A stretch of 64,000 nucleotides of DNA. It comes from Rhizobium jaguaris. GTDB lineage: Bacteria; Pseudomonadota; Alphaproteobacteria; Rhizobiales; Rhizobiaceae. Shown here piece after piece: positions 22,353-30,051 of the stretch. The notes under the pieces are model-generated. The model saw only the letters and a program-made list of their open reading frames with translations. It was not told the DNA's origin and did no database searches. The first letter of the stretch is position 1. Every line of letters begins with the position of its first letter. A program made the translations under genes and the position numbers. Location: NCBI RefSeq assembly GCF_003627755.1, contig NZ_CP032694.1, forward strand, positions 2,781,501 to 2,845,500, written 5' to 3'.

Positions 22353-23432
22353 GTGCGCGATCGCGACGCATCGCACGCAAGCGATCTCAGCGAGATCGAG
22401 GTCATTGCGACGAACTTCAAACGCCGGCTGTCCGGCGTTACGTCGACGATCGTGCAGTTGATCCCGAAGCAGATCGAACTCGGCTGCCATATCGCCACGC
22501 TCGGTCCAGGCTTGCCGGAAGATCTGCCCAAGCTCGGCTGGGCACGGCTTCCTGGCCTCTGGACAAAGCCGCGCCGCCACCGTGTCCGTGTCTGGCATGC
22601 CCGCCGCAATAACGAGATGCTGGTCGGCCTGTTGCTGCGCTCCGTGCTGCGCATGCCGCTGAAACTGGTCTTCACCTCGGCCGCCCAGCGTCGCCACACT
22701 GCCTATACGCGTTGGCTGATTCGCCGCATGGACGCCGTGATCGCCACGAGCACCCGCTCCGGCAGCTTCCTGCAAGTGCCGCACACCGTCATCCAACACG
22801 GCATCGACCTGAACATGTTTCATCCGCCGGAAGTGCCCGGCGACCGCATGACCTCCACCGGCCTGCCCGGCACTTATCTGATCGGCTGCTTCGGTCGCGT
22901 TCGTCATCAAAAGGGGACGGATCTCTTCGTCAAGGCGATGATAGAGCTCCTGCCACGCTACCCAGACTGGACCGCCGTCATCTGCGGTCGGGTAACTGCC
23001 GAACATCGCGGTTTCGGCGACGAGCTGGTGAAGATGGTGGCCGCAGCCGGCCTCAGTGATCGCATCCGCTTTCTCGGTGAAGTCGACGATATCAGACCTT
23101 GGTATCGCCGCGCGACACTCTATGTCGCCCCTTCCCGCAACGAAGGTTTCGGCCTGACGCCTCTGGAGGCCATGGCCTCGCGCACCGTCGTCGTCGCCTC
23201 CGATGCGGGCGCCTATGCCGAACTGATCGTGCCTGGGGAAACCGGTGCAGTCGTACCCGCTGGCGATGGGGAGGCGTTGACCAAGGCCATCGCCTGGTAT
23301 CTAGCCAATCCCGAACAGGCACTTCAACAGGGTGAAAACGCGGTGCGTCACGTGCGCAGCGAATTCGCGCTCGAAAAGGAAGCGACTGCGATCGGCGACA
23401 TCTATCGGCAATTGCTCGGCGCCGCCCGCTGA
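22353..23432 (+). CDS. lpsB: Lipopolysaccharide core mannosyltransferase (GT4)
   Basis: A 359-residue family 4 glycosyltransferase. It closely resembles rhizobial LpsB/LpcC, which add a mannose to the Kdo of the LPS core (NFKRRLSGVTSTIVQLIPKQI, FTSAAQRRHTAYTRWLIRRMDAVIATS, GCFGRVRHQKGTDLFVKAM). The donor-binding E-x7-E signature is in EGFGLTPLEAMASRTVVVASDAGAYAE. The start is GTG at 22353, 6 bases after the greA stop; the next in-frame candidates lie inside conserved sequence. The assignment rests on sequence type and the greA neighbour. Confidence 0.88.
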   Translation: MRDRDASHASDLSEIEVIATNFKRRLSGVTSTIVQLIPKQIELGCHIATLGPGLPEDLPKLGWARLPGLWTKPRRHRVRVWHARRNNEMLVGLLLRSVLRMPLKLVFTSAAQRRHTAYTRWLIRRMDAVIATSTRSGSFLQVPHTVIQHGIDLNMFHPPEVPGDRMTSTGLPGTYLIGCFGRVRHQKGTDLFVKAMIELLPRYPDWTAVICGRVTAEHRGFGDELVKMVAAAGLSDRIRFLGEVDDIRPWYRRATLYVAPSRNEGFGLTPLEAMASRTVVVASDAGAYAELIVPGETGAVVPAGDGEALTKAIAWYLANPEQALQQGENAVRHVRSEFALEKEATAIGDIYRQLLGAAR

Positions 23433-23447
23433 ACACGCGGGCTTACT

Positions 23448-23506
23448 GGAGCAATTCCAGGAAAAGTGCGAAGCGGTTTTCCGTCCGGAATTGCGTAAAA
23501 ACAAAG
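23448..23506. repeat. Rhizobial intergenic mosaic repeat
   Basis: A palindromic unit beginning GGAGCAATTCCAGG and ending CCGGAATTGCG, with AAGTGCGAAGCGG between. This type of unit recurs in intergenic spaces of rhizobial genomes. Here it sits between the convergent lpsB and the glycosyltransferase gene and may act as a 3' hairpin for both. Confidence 0.65.
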
Positions 23507-23508
23507 GG

Positions 23509-24417
23509 CTAGAGGTCGATACGGTTGCGCTCGATGAAATCGATCATCGCCCGATCCTCGACCAGATCTTCCTCGATACTTTTGACGATCGATAAAACCT
23601 TGTCCCGGTACTTGGTCGGCGAGGCATCGTAGGACCATCCGCGGGCCAGCTTCGCCATCAGCTCTTCGCGGGATTTGGTGTAATAGTGATTGAGCTGCAG
23701 GAACCCGTTCGAATAGAAATCCGGCGATTTCCGTGCGCGGCGCGCGAACCGCTTTCCGGCATCGTTCGCCGTCAGATCGCCGTATGCGCGTGTCTTGAAC
23801 TGATGCACGCTGACTTCGATCACCTCGCAGGGATCGACGATACACTTGAAATTGCTGACATTTTCCTTGCGGGTCATCGGATCGGCGCCACGCATCGTGT
23901 AGTTCAAAGCCAGCGGACCACCAGGCGGCGTTTCATGGCCGCTGGTCGCAAACATGTGCCATGGCAGCGAAACATTCGGAAAGTCGCCCACAGCTTCGAG
24001 CGCCTGCTCCACCGTGCGCCCCTCTTTCGGCAGCAGGAATTCGTCGACGTCGATGAATGCCATCCAGCGGTATGCGCCGCCGAAATTAAGTATCGCGTGG
24101 GCAAAGACGATGACCTGACCGTTCAACGGCGCGCCTGTGGTTGCGTCGGTCATGCGTCCGGTCCAAGGGATGATTGTTAGCGTGTCGGGATCGAGGAGAC
24201 CGCGCAGAATGGTGAGGGTTTCATCCGTGGAGCCATTATCATAAATATAGAAGTGACGAATACCGACAGCCTGGTGGAAGCGCACCCATTCCTCAATGTA
24301 GCGCGCCTCGTCCTTGACACAAACGGCAATCGCGATGCCGTGCCGACCCTCCTGCGGCTTCGGCGGATCGATTGTAAGCTGCTTCGCGTCCGATATCTTG
24401 GGCTTCAGCCACCCCAT
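23509..24417 (-). CDS. Glycosyltransferase of the GT2/GT92-like type
   Basis: A 302-residue protein with a GT-A fold. It opens with IAVCVKDEARYIEEWVRFHQAVGIRHFYIYDNGSTDET, which binds the nucleotide-sugar, and has a DVDEFLLP motif near residue 124 that serves as the metal-binding DxD. The C-terminal half (YYTKSREELMAKLARG) is typical of the family formerly called DUF23-like. It overlaps no other gene, and with the gene at 24436 and lpsB it makes a small polysaccharide or LPS group. The acceptor sugar is unknown. Confidence 0.85.
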   Translation of the reverse strand: MGWLKPKISDAKQLTIDPPKPQEGRHGIAIAVCVKDEARYIEEWVRFHQAVGIRHFYIYDNGSTDETLTILRGLLDPDTLTIIPWTGRMTDATTGAPLNGQVIVFAHAILNFGGAYRWMAFIDVDEFLLPKEGRTVEQALEAVGDFPNVSLPWHMFATSGHETPPGGPLALNYTMRGADPMTRKENVSNFKCIVDPCEVIEVSVHQFKTRAYGDLTANDAGKRFARRARKSPDFYSNGFLQLNHYYTKSREELMAKLARGWSYDASPTKYRDKVLSIVKSIEEDLVEDRAMIDFIERNRIDL

Positions 24418-24435
24418 GTGTCCGTTCCCTGCAAC

Positions 24436-25344
24436 TCAGACCGTCGATACCGCGGCAAACCGCGCATCATAACCAAATCCATATTTCAATAGCGCCGAAA
24501 CCGGCGAATAGTTGACAAATGTCACGCCTCGTTCCGACCCGATTTTCTTTGCCAAAACAAAATGTTCGAGGATGCGATCTTCGGCGCGGGCGATGCCCGA
24601 AAAGGCGGTTTCATCGCTGGTTTCATAAAAGCGCGGCTCACGGGCATTGGAAATGTCGATGCCGAGGAAGCCAATCGTTTTGGGCGAGCAATAAAGCGCG
24701 AACTGCAGTGCTGACACCGCAACAGAGCCGCCTTGGAAAACGCCGCGATCCGGTGCAAAGGAAAAGCCGGCGGAGCCGGTTGTATTGAGCCGCACGAAAT
24801 CGAGCCGCTTCATGTCATCGATGGAACGACGACGTGCGCCATATGGCTTGCGGATGTCGTCGATCAGAATAACCGTCTTGTCCGCCAGCCAGCGGCTGTC
24901 GAGCTCCGAAATCGCCCTCAGCACGGCGACGGAAAACAGGCAGATCGTGCCGGACCTGATCTCACGCAGCATCATTTCCGAATGCCGCCAGACGAAACGC
25001 TCGTCCTCCACGGCGATGGCAAGCGGCGTCGCGATCTGCTCGCCGATCAATCCAATGGCGCCATTCAACAGAATGGCGCTGCCTTTCTCCAGTTCGGCCA
25101 GATCGCAGTCCCGGATCGAGGGGCCGGAACCGACGACATGGATGATTCCACTGGACCGTTCGCGTAAACGGTCTGCGGAGGAAAGGTCGGCAATCTTCGT
25201 GCGGCGATAAAATACCTCCCCTGCGCCGTTCCTCCGGACGATATTGAGTCCTGGAAACCCGTCCTGCACATGGCCGCGCGAACCGCCGAGCAGCAGGCGT
25301 ACGCCGGTCTTGATCAGCGATCGGTGCCAGGGGCGGTCAGCCAT
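24436..25344 (-). CDS. DUF115/GT42-like protein, probably a glycosyltransferase
   Basis: A 302-residue protein. The core sequence IHVVGSGPSIRDCDLAELEKGSAILLNGAI has the GxGPS loop and following ILLN strand seen in DUF115 (MptE-like) proteins and in Cst-II type sialyltransferases; later FALYCSPKTIGFLGIDIS resembles the matching strand of those families. I infer a nucleotide-sugar or CMP-sugar transferase for surface polysaccharide. It is 18 bp from the glycosyltransferase at 23509 and 4 bp from lrp, all in the same orientation, so they may share a transcript starting at lrp. Confidence 0.65.
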   Translation of the reverse strand: MADRPWHRSLIKTGVRLLLGGSRGHVQDGFPGLNIVRRNGAGEVFYRRTKIADLSSADRLRERSSGIIHVVGSGPSIRDCDLAELEKGSAILLNGAIGLIGEQIATPLAIAVEDERFVWRHSEMMLREIRSGTICLFSVAVLRAISELDSRWLADKTVILIDDIRKPYGARRRSIDDMKRLDFVRLNTTGSAGFSFAPDRGVFQGGSVAVSALQFALYCSPKTIGFLGIDISNAREPRFYETSDETAFSGIARAEDRILEHFVLAKKIGSERGVTFVNYSPVSALLKYGFGYDARFAAVSTV

Positions 25345-25348
25345 CGTC

Positions 25349-25816
25349 TCAGAGCTCCACTAGGCCGAGTTTCTTCACTTGTCGGATGGTCAGCATGGTG
25401 CGCACCGTATCGACATGCTCATTCGCTGTCAGCACTTCGATGACGAAATCCTGAAACCGGGTGAGGTTTTCCGCAACACAATGCAGCAGGAAATCGCTGT
25501 CGCCGGACACCATCCATGCCTGGCGCACGAGCGGCCATTCCGCCGTCGCATTGGCAAAAGCCTTCAGGTTTGCTTCCGATTGATGCTTAAGGCCGACCAT
25601 GCAGAATGCAACGAGATCGAAGCCGAGCTTCGGACTGTTGAGCATGGCATGATAACCCTCGATGACACCCGCCTCTTCCAGCTTGCGCACCCTGCGGAGA
25701 CAGGGCGGCGCTGAGATGCCGACACGGTCGGCAAGCTCGACATTGGTCATGCGACCGTCGCGCTGCAGTTCCCGCAAGATCTTGATATCGATGGCGTCGA
25801 GTTCAGCCCGCAGCAC
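25349..25816 (-). CDS. lrp: Lrp/AsnC family transcriptional regulator
   Basis: A 155-residue regulator with an N-terminal HTH (LRELQRDGRMTNVELADRVGISAPPCLRRVRKLEEAGVI) and a C-terminal RAM ligand domain (EWPLVRQAWMVSGDSDFLLHCV). Proteins of this kind form octamers and sense amino acids. The position, divergent from trxB, is the usual one in Rhizobiaceae. Its upstream region has two 13-bp direct repeats 32 bp apart (see 25844-25888), which suggests autoregulation. Confidence 0.9.
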   Translation of the reverse strand: MLRAELDAIDIKILRELQRDGRMTNVELADRVGISAPPCLRRVRKLEEAGVIEGYHAMLNSPKLGFDLVAFCMVGLKHQSEANLKAFANATAEWPLVRQAWMVSGDSDFLLHCVAENLTRFQDFVIEVLTANEHVDTVRTMLTIRQVKKLGLVEL

Positions 25817-25843
25817 TTTTATTGCCTTTCCTTAATTCCCACC

Positions 25844-25888
25844 GGCAGCTTCTATACTTTCTTTAAATCCCCTACGGCAGCTTCTATA
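25844..25888. promoter_or_regulatory. Direct repeats in the lrp upstream region, candidate Lrp operator
   Basis: The word GGCAGCTTCTATA occurs at 25844-25856 and 25876-25888, each preceded by an ATTCCC/AATCCCC box. The step of 32 bp is three helical turns, so both sites face the same side of the DNA, as is usual for Lrp-family binding. The first copy lies 28 bp upstream of the lrp start. Confidence 0.6.
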
Positions 25889-26087
25889 TAAAGCGGGGAA
25901 ATACGCAAGAAAGTTTCCCTCGCGTAACCGAATCTTACACAAAGCAGATTTGCCCTGTTAGTAATGCAAGGCTGCCCTTGAATAAATGCATAAGGCAATC
26001 ATAAATGGGTCGGCGGATCGTGAAATCGCCTGCTTTGCCCATTTTGAAGCCGACGCTTGCGAAACGCTGAGATTGAAAGGACTTATT

Positions 26088-27062
26088 ATGACTGCCCGCC
26101 ACACCAAGGTGCTCATTATCGGCTCCGGCCCCGCCGGCTATACGGCCGCGGTCTATGCGGCGCGCGCCATGCTGAAGCCGGTTCTGATCGCCGGCCTTGA
26201 ACAGGGTGGCCAGCTTATGATCACCACGGATGTCGAAAACTATCCGGGCTTCGCTGATCCGATCCAGGGGCCGTGGCTGATGGAGCAGATGCTGCAGCAG
26301 GCACAACATGTTGGCGCCGAGATCGTCAACGATCTCGTGACCGAAGTCGACACCAATCAGCGCCCCTTTGTCGCGCGTACCGACAGCGGCCAGGTCTGGA
26401 CCGCCGACACGCTGATCATCGCGACCGGCGCCAAGGCAAAGTGGCTGGGCATCGAGAGCGAACAGCATTTCCAGGGCTTTGGCGTTTCTGCCTGTGCTAC
26501 CTGCGACGGCTTCTTCTATCGCAACAAGGATGTGATCGTAGTCGGCGGTGGCAACAGTGCTGTCGAGGAAGCGCTCTATCTTTCCAACATCGCCAAGTCG
26601 GTCACCGTCGTGCATCGCCGCGATTCGTTCCGCGCCGAAAAAATCCTGCAGGAGCGCCTGTTCGCAAAGCCGAACGTTAAGGTCCTCTGGAACACGGAAG
26701 TCGCCGAAATTACCGGCACGCCGGCCAAGCCGCCGATGCCGCCGTCGGTTTCCGGCGCACGCCTGCGCGACACCCGCATGGGCGTTGTCACCGACGTGAC
26801 CATCGACGGCGTTTTCGTCGCCATCGGCCACGCACCGGCGACCGAGCTTTTCAAGGGCAAGCTGAAACTCAAGGACAATGGCTATTTGTGGACCGCACCG
26901 GATTCGACGGCGACCAGTGTCGCGGGCATTTATGCAGCCGGCGACGTGACCGATGATACGTTCCGACAGGCGGTCACCGCAGCGGGGATGGGCTGCATGG
27001 CGGCGCTTGAGGCGGAACGCTACCTGACTGGGCATATGCCCGTCGCCGTGGCTGCGGAGTGA
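26088..27062 (+). CDS. trxB: Thioredoxin-disulfide reductase
   Basis: A 324-residue FAD flavoprotein that passes electrons from NADPH to thioredoxin. The FAD site is LIIGSGPAGYTAAVYAARA, the redox pair is C136 and C139 in SACATCDGFFY, the NADPH-binding motif is VVGGGNSAVEEALYLS, and the second FAD motif is GIYAAGDVTD. ATG 26088 follows GAAAGG; an upstream in-frame start at 25986 is unlikely. The end overlaps or abuts the lsrB frame, suggesting one transcript trxB-lsrB. Confidence 0.96.
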   Translation: MTARHTKVLIIGSGPAGYTAAVYAARAMLKPVLIAGLEQGGQLMITTDVENYPGFADPIQGPWLMEQMLQQAQHVGAEIVNDLVTEVDTNQRPFVARTDSGQVWTADTLIIATGAKAKWLGIESEQHFQGFGVSACATCDGFFYRNKDVIVVGGGNSAVEEALYLSNIAKSVTVVHRRDSFRAEKILQERLFAKPNVKVLWNTEVAEITGTPAKPPMPPSVSGARLRDTRMGVVTDVTIDGVFVAIGHAPATELFKGKLKLKDNGYLWTAPDSTATSVAGIYAAGDVTDDTFRQAVTAAGMGCMAALEAERYLTGHMPVAVAAE

Positions 27063-27085
27063 TGCAGCCGATGAGGGGAAACGGC

Positions 27086-27982
27086 ATGCCATTGGACTGG
27101 GACAAGCTGCGTATCTTTCACGCGGCTGCCGAAGCGGGTTCGTTCACACACGCGGCCGACAAACTGCATTTGTCCCAATCCGCCATCAGCCGACAGGTTA
27201 GCGCACTCGAGCAGGATGTCGGTATCAAGCTGTTTCATCGCCATGCCCGCGGCCTGATCCTGACTGAACAGGGCGAACTGCTTTACCGCACCGCGCATGA
27301 CGTGCTCTTGAAGCTCGAAACGGTCAAGATGCAATTGACTGAGACGACTGACAAGCCAAGCGGCAAGCTGCGCGTGACGACAACGGTCGGCCTCGGCCAG
27401 GGCTGGCTGACCGACAAGATCCAGGAATTCCTGCAGCTTTATCCCGACATGTCGATCCAGCTCATCCTCGACAATGAGGAGTTGGACGTGAACATGCGCC
27501 ATGCCGACTGCGCCATCCGTCTGCGCCAGCCGCAGCAGTCGGATTTGATCCAGCGCAAGCTCTTCACCGTGCATATGCATGTCTACGCTGCTCCCTCCTA
27601 CATCAACCGCCACGGCGAGCCGCAATCGGTGGAGGATCTGGACAATCACCGCATCATCAGCTTCGGCGAACCGGCGCCGAACTATCTGCTCGACGTCAAC
27701 TGGCTGGAGATCGCCGGCCGCTCGTCCGATAACAAGCGCGCTCCGCATCTGCAGATCAACAGCCAGACCTCGATCAAGCGCGCCTGCCTGCTCGGCATCG
27801 GCATAGCGGTGCTGCCGGACTACATTGTCGGCCGCGACCCTGGACTCATTCAGCTCGCGATCAATGCCGACGTGCCGTCCTTTGACACCTATTTCTGCTA
27901 TCCCGACGAAATGAAAAATGCCGCCAAACTCAAGGTTTTCCGGGATTTTATCGTTTCGAAGGCACGAAATTGGAACTTTTAA
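27086..27982 (+). CDS. lsrB: LysR family regulator LsrB/VtlR
   Basis: A 298-residue LysR regulator. The N-terminus WDKLRIFHAAAEAGSFTHAADKLHLSQSAISRQVSALEQDVGIKLFHRHARGL and the order trxB-lsrB-abcR match LsrB of Sinorhizobium and VtlR of Brucella and Agrobacterium. In those bacteria it is known to influence LPS, oxidative stress and symbiosis or virulence, and to activate abcR small RNA genes. ATG 27086 follows GAGGGGAA; a GTG at 27059 overlapping the trxB stop would add nine residues. Two AbcR-type RNAs lie just downstream, with a shared inverted repeat upstream of each. Confidence 0.92.
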   Translation: MPLDWDKLRIFHAAAEAGSFTHAADKLHLSQSAISRQVSALEQDVGIKLFHRHARGLILTEQGELLYRTAHDVLLKLETVKMQLTETTDKPSGKLRVTTTVGLGQGWLTDKIQEFLQLYPDMSIQLILDNEELDVNMRHADCAIRLRQPQQSDLIQRKLFTVHMHVYAAPSYINRHGEPQSVEDLDNHRIISFGEPAPNYLLDVNWLEIAGRSSDNKRAPHLQINSQTSIKRACLLGIGIAVLPDYIVGRDPGLIQLAINADVPSFDTYFCYPDEMKNAAKLKVFRDFIVSKARNWNF

Positions 27983-28042
27983 GTTAGCTAAGACTCTGGG
28001 AAACCAGTCTTTTTTCGCGGCGATACATCTGCCACGCGTATG

Positions 28043-28099
28043 ATGCATGGCTGATATGCACAAATGAGAGTTGAAGCGTGCCCAATTAACTACCATATC
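28043..28099 (+). promoter_or_regulatory. Promoter and candidate LsrB site of abcR copy 1
   Basis: A 17-bp inverted repeat TGCAT-N7-ATGCA (28044-28060) is followed by CAAAT, a -35 box TTGAAG (28071-28076), a 17-bp spacer and a -10 box CATATC (28094-28099). The repeat is centred about 54 bases before the inferred start at 28106, the usual place for a LysR recognition site. The same elements occur 203 bp downstream at the second copy. Confidence 0.7.
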
Positions 28100-28105
28100 G
28101 CAATT

Positions 28106-28221
28106 AGCTGATGCACATGGTGGCTTTTCCTCCCAGTTCCACCGCATTGGCTGTTCCCCTCTGGAGGTTTTTAACCTTCATACCTATAGGGCCCTGGTTG
28201 TTACCGGCGGCCCTTTTTTTT
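28106..28221 (+). ncRNA. abcR: AbcR-type trans-acting small RNA, copy 1
   Basis: About 116 nt. It begins AGCTGATGCACATGGTGG, contains two pyrimidine/anti-Shine-Dalgarno stretches (CTTTTCCTCCCAGTTCC and CTGTTCCCCTCTGGAGG) and ends in a terminator stem AGGGCC / GGCCCT followed by eight T. The sequence, size, tandem arrangement and place after lsrB match the AbcR (alpha-r15) family, which uses Hfq to repress ABC-transporter mRNAs for amino acid and peptide uptake. Start is inferred from the -10 box. I cannot say which of the two copies corresponds to AbcR1. Confidence 0.88.
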
Positions 28222-28245
28222 GCCTTTTTGCGCCGGACGTAGCAA

Positions 28246-28302
28246 ATGCATAACTGCCATGCACAAAAAAGCATTGCGCACTGCACAAATTAGCATCATA
28301 CA
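28246..28302 (+). promoter_or_regulatory. Promoter and candidate LsrB site of abcR copy 2
   Basis: TGCAT-N7-ATGCA (28247-28263) followed by CAAAA, -35 box TTGCGC (28274-28279), 17-bp spacer, -10 box CATACA (28297-28302). Every element sits exactly 203 bp after its counterpart in copy 1, while the seven bases between the half-sites and the spacer differ, so the match is selective. Confidence 0.7.
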
Positions 28303-28308
28303 GCACAC

Positions 28309-28425
28309 AGCTGATGCACATGGTGGCTTTTCCTCCCAGTTCCACCGCAGCAGCTGTTCCCCTCTGGAGGTTTTTAACCTTCACACCTATAGGGCCCTGG
28401 TTTATTCCGGTGGCCCTCTTTTTTT
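28309..28425 (+). ncRNA. abcR: AbcR-type trans-acting small RNA, copy 2
   Basis: About 117 nt and nearly identical to copy 1 over AGCTGATGCACATGGTGGC, the CTCCCAGTTCCACCGCA loop, CTGTTCCCCTCTGGAGG and the terminator (AGGGCC / GGCCCT then T-run to 28425). Differences cluster in the short stretch between the two anti-Shine-Dalgarno boxes and in the terminator loop. The two RNAs probably share targets and differ in timing or strength. Confidence 0.88.
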
Positions 28426-28490
28426 GCCCAATTTCTGAGCACGGCATCAAAGTGCCTTGCATAAAATAATTTGCTGCGGCGCACCTTGAT

Positions 28491-28544
28491 ATATCGAAAA
28501 TCGACGATACATAAATCGTCTCTTTTCGATATTCACCTGGTGAA
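28491..28544. promoter_or_regulatory. Palindromic operator in front of the arsR-MFS-nemA operon
   Basis: Bases 28491-28532 form a 42-bp imperfect palindrome: outer arms ATATCGAAAA and TTTTCGATAT, inner arms GACGAT and ATCGTC. It is followed at once by a perfect 13-bp palindrome TTCACC-T-GGTGAA (28532-28544) that includes the ribosome-binding site of the ArsR gene (ATG 28549). Position and symmetry suit binding of the dimeric ArsR repressor, probably as two dimers. Confidence 0.7.
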
Positions 28545-28548
28545 CGCC

Positions 28549-28842
28549 ATGGACAAAACTGAGATACTGAAGGCATTGGCCCATCCGGCCAGGCTCGAAA
28601 TCCTCAACCAGCTCAAAGATCCGCAAATACATTTTCCGACCCAGGAACATCCATTGGAGCTGGGCGTCTGTGCAAGTCAGTTCGAGCGTTGCGGCCTGTC
28701 GCAATCCACCGTCTCCGCCCATCTCGGCACCTTACATCGCGCCGGCCTGGTGACCACCAGACGTCTCGGCCAGTGGATTTTCTATAAGCGCAATGAGGAA
28801 ACCATCGCTGAATTCCTCGCAACCCTGCAAAAGGAACTTTGA
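28549..28842 (+). CDS. ArsR family repressor with two cysteines
   Basis: A 97-residue winged-helix repressor: ILKALAHPARLEILNQL (helices 1-2), CGLSQSTVSAHLGTLHRAGLVTTRRLGQWIFYKRN (recognition helix and wing). Cysteines C41 and C48 flank the turn before the recognition helix (GVCASQFERCGL); there is no typical CxC metal site. ATG 28549 has a GGTGAA box; upstream in-frame codons lie inside the operator. One base separates it from the MFS gene, and an ene-reductase follows, so a thiol-based sensor of electrophiles or oxidants is plausible but not shown. Confidence 0.88.
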   Translation: MDKTEILKALAHPARLEILNQLKDPQIHFPTQEHPLELGVCASQFERCGLSQSTVSAHLGTLHRAGLVTTRRLGQWIFYKRNEETIAEFLATLQKEL

Positions 28843-28843
28843 C

Positions 28844-30010
28844 ATGCCGCTTGCGCTCCTCGTCCTGGCACTGAGCTCCTTTGCCATCGGAACGACTGAA
28901 TTCGTCATCATGGGCCTGCTGCCCGAAGTCTCCACCGATCTGTCCGTCACCATTCCCCAAGCCGGCTGGCTGGTCACCGGTTATGCGTTGGCGGTGGCGA
29001 TTGGTGCGCCGATCATGGCTGTTTCCACGGCGCATCTCCGCCGCCGTTCGGCATTGATCATGCTGATGGGTTTCTTCATCCTCGGCAATCTTCTCTGCGC
29101 GATCGCACCCGGCTATTGGGTCTTGATGATCGCTCGCATCGTCACCGCGCTTTGCCATGGCGCCTTCTTCGGCATCGGCTCGGTCGTTGCCGCAAGCCTC
29201 GTCGCGGAAGACCGGAAGGCTCGCGCCGTCGCGTTGATGTTCACTGGTCTGACGCTTGCCAATGTGCTCGGCGTGCCGCTCGGCACCGCATTCGGCCAGG
29301 CCTTCGGCTGGCGCGCACCCTTCTGGATAGTCACCCTGCTCGGCGTCGCTTCGCTTGCCGGCTTGATGCTTGTCCTGCCCAAAGGCGAGGAAGTCCGCCA
29401 CGGCAATCTTGGGCGCGAGATCTCGGCGCTGCGCGGCGTCGGTCTGTGGCTGTCGCTGTTGACAACGGTGTTCTTCTCCGCGGCGATGTTCGCACTGTTC
29501 ACCTATATTGCGCCGCTGCTGCGCGACATCACCGGCGTTTCGCCGCAGTGGGTAACGTTGACGCTGTTGCTGATCGGTGTCGGCCTGACCATCGGCAATC
29601 TTATCGGCGGCAAACTGGCGGACTGGCGTCTCGGCGCCACGCTTGCCGGCGTCTTCGCGGCAATCGCGCTGACCTCCGCCATCTTCAGCATCACCAGTCA
29701 CTCCTTCATTCCCGCCGAGATCACCCTCTTCCTCTGGGCTGCGGCAAGCTTCGCCGCCGTACCGGCGCTACAGATCAATGTCGTCAGTTTCGGCAAGGAT
29801 GCGCCGAACCTGGTGTCGACGATCAACATCGGCGCCTTCAATACCGGCAATGCGCTCGGCGCCTGGGTCGGTGGTGCGGTCATCGACGCCGGCTTCTCGC
29901 TATCACATGTGCCGCTTGCCGGCTCCGTCATGGCGATCCTCGGCTTTATCACCGTGGTGTTGACCTTCGCGACTGCCAGAGCGAAGGGCGCCGCGCTCGC
30001 CTCCTCCTAA
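28844..30010 (+). CDS. MFS exporter of the DHA1 family (AraJ/YdhP-like)
   Basis: About 388 residues with 12 membrane segments. The start MPLALLVLALSSFAIGTTEFVIMGLLPEVS is the hallmark of the arabinose-efflux/YdhP-like group, and VGAP...TAHLRRRSALIML stands at the motif A place. GVPLGTAFGQAFGWRAPFWIV is the motif C region. The ATG at 28844 begins one base after the ArsR stop, so the genes are translated together. The exported substrate may be the inducer of ArsR or an electrophile handled by the following reductase. Confidence 0.9.
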   Translation: MPLALLVLALSSFAIGTTEFVIMGLLPEVSTDLSVTIPQAGWLVTGYALAVAIGAPIMAVSTAHLRRRSALIMLMGFFILGNLLCAIAPGYWVLMIARIVTALCHGAFFGIGSVVAASLVAEDRKARAVALMFTGLTLANVLGVPLGTAFGQAFGWRAPFWIVTLLGVASLAGLMLVLPKGEEVRHGNLGREISALRGVGLWLSLLTTVFFSAAMFALFTYIAPLLRDITGVSPQWVTLTLLLIGVGLTIGNLIGGKLADWRLGATLAGVFAAIALTSAIFSITSHSFIPAEITLFLWAAASFAAVPALQINVVSFGKDAPNLVSTINIGAFNTGNALGAWVGGAVIDAGFSLSHVPLAGSVMAILGFITVVLTFATARAKGAALASS

Positions 30011-30051
30011 GACCCCTCCTCATCCTCCCGCATAGCAAGAAAGGACCTTCC

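Noticed and set aside
29116..30051. Long open frame upstream of and in frame with nemA
   Set aside because: It overlaps the MFS gene in another frame, and only the part from 30052 has old yellow enzyme sequence; the rest is Arg-rich shadow.
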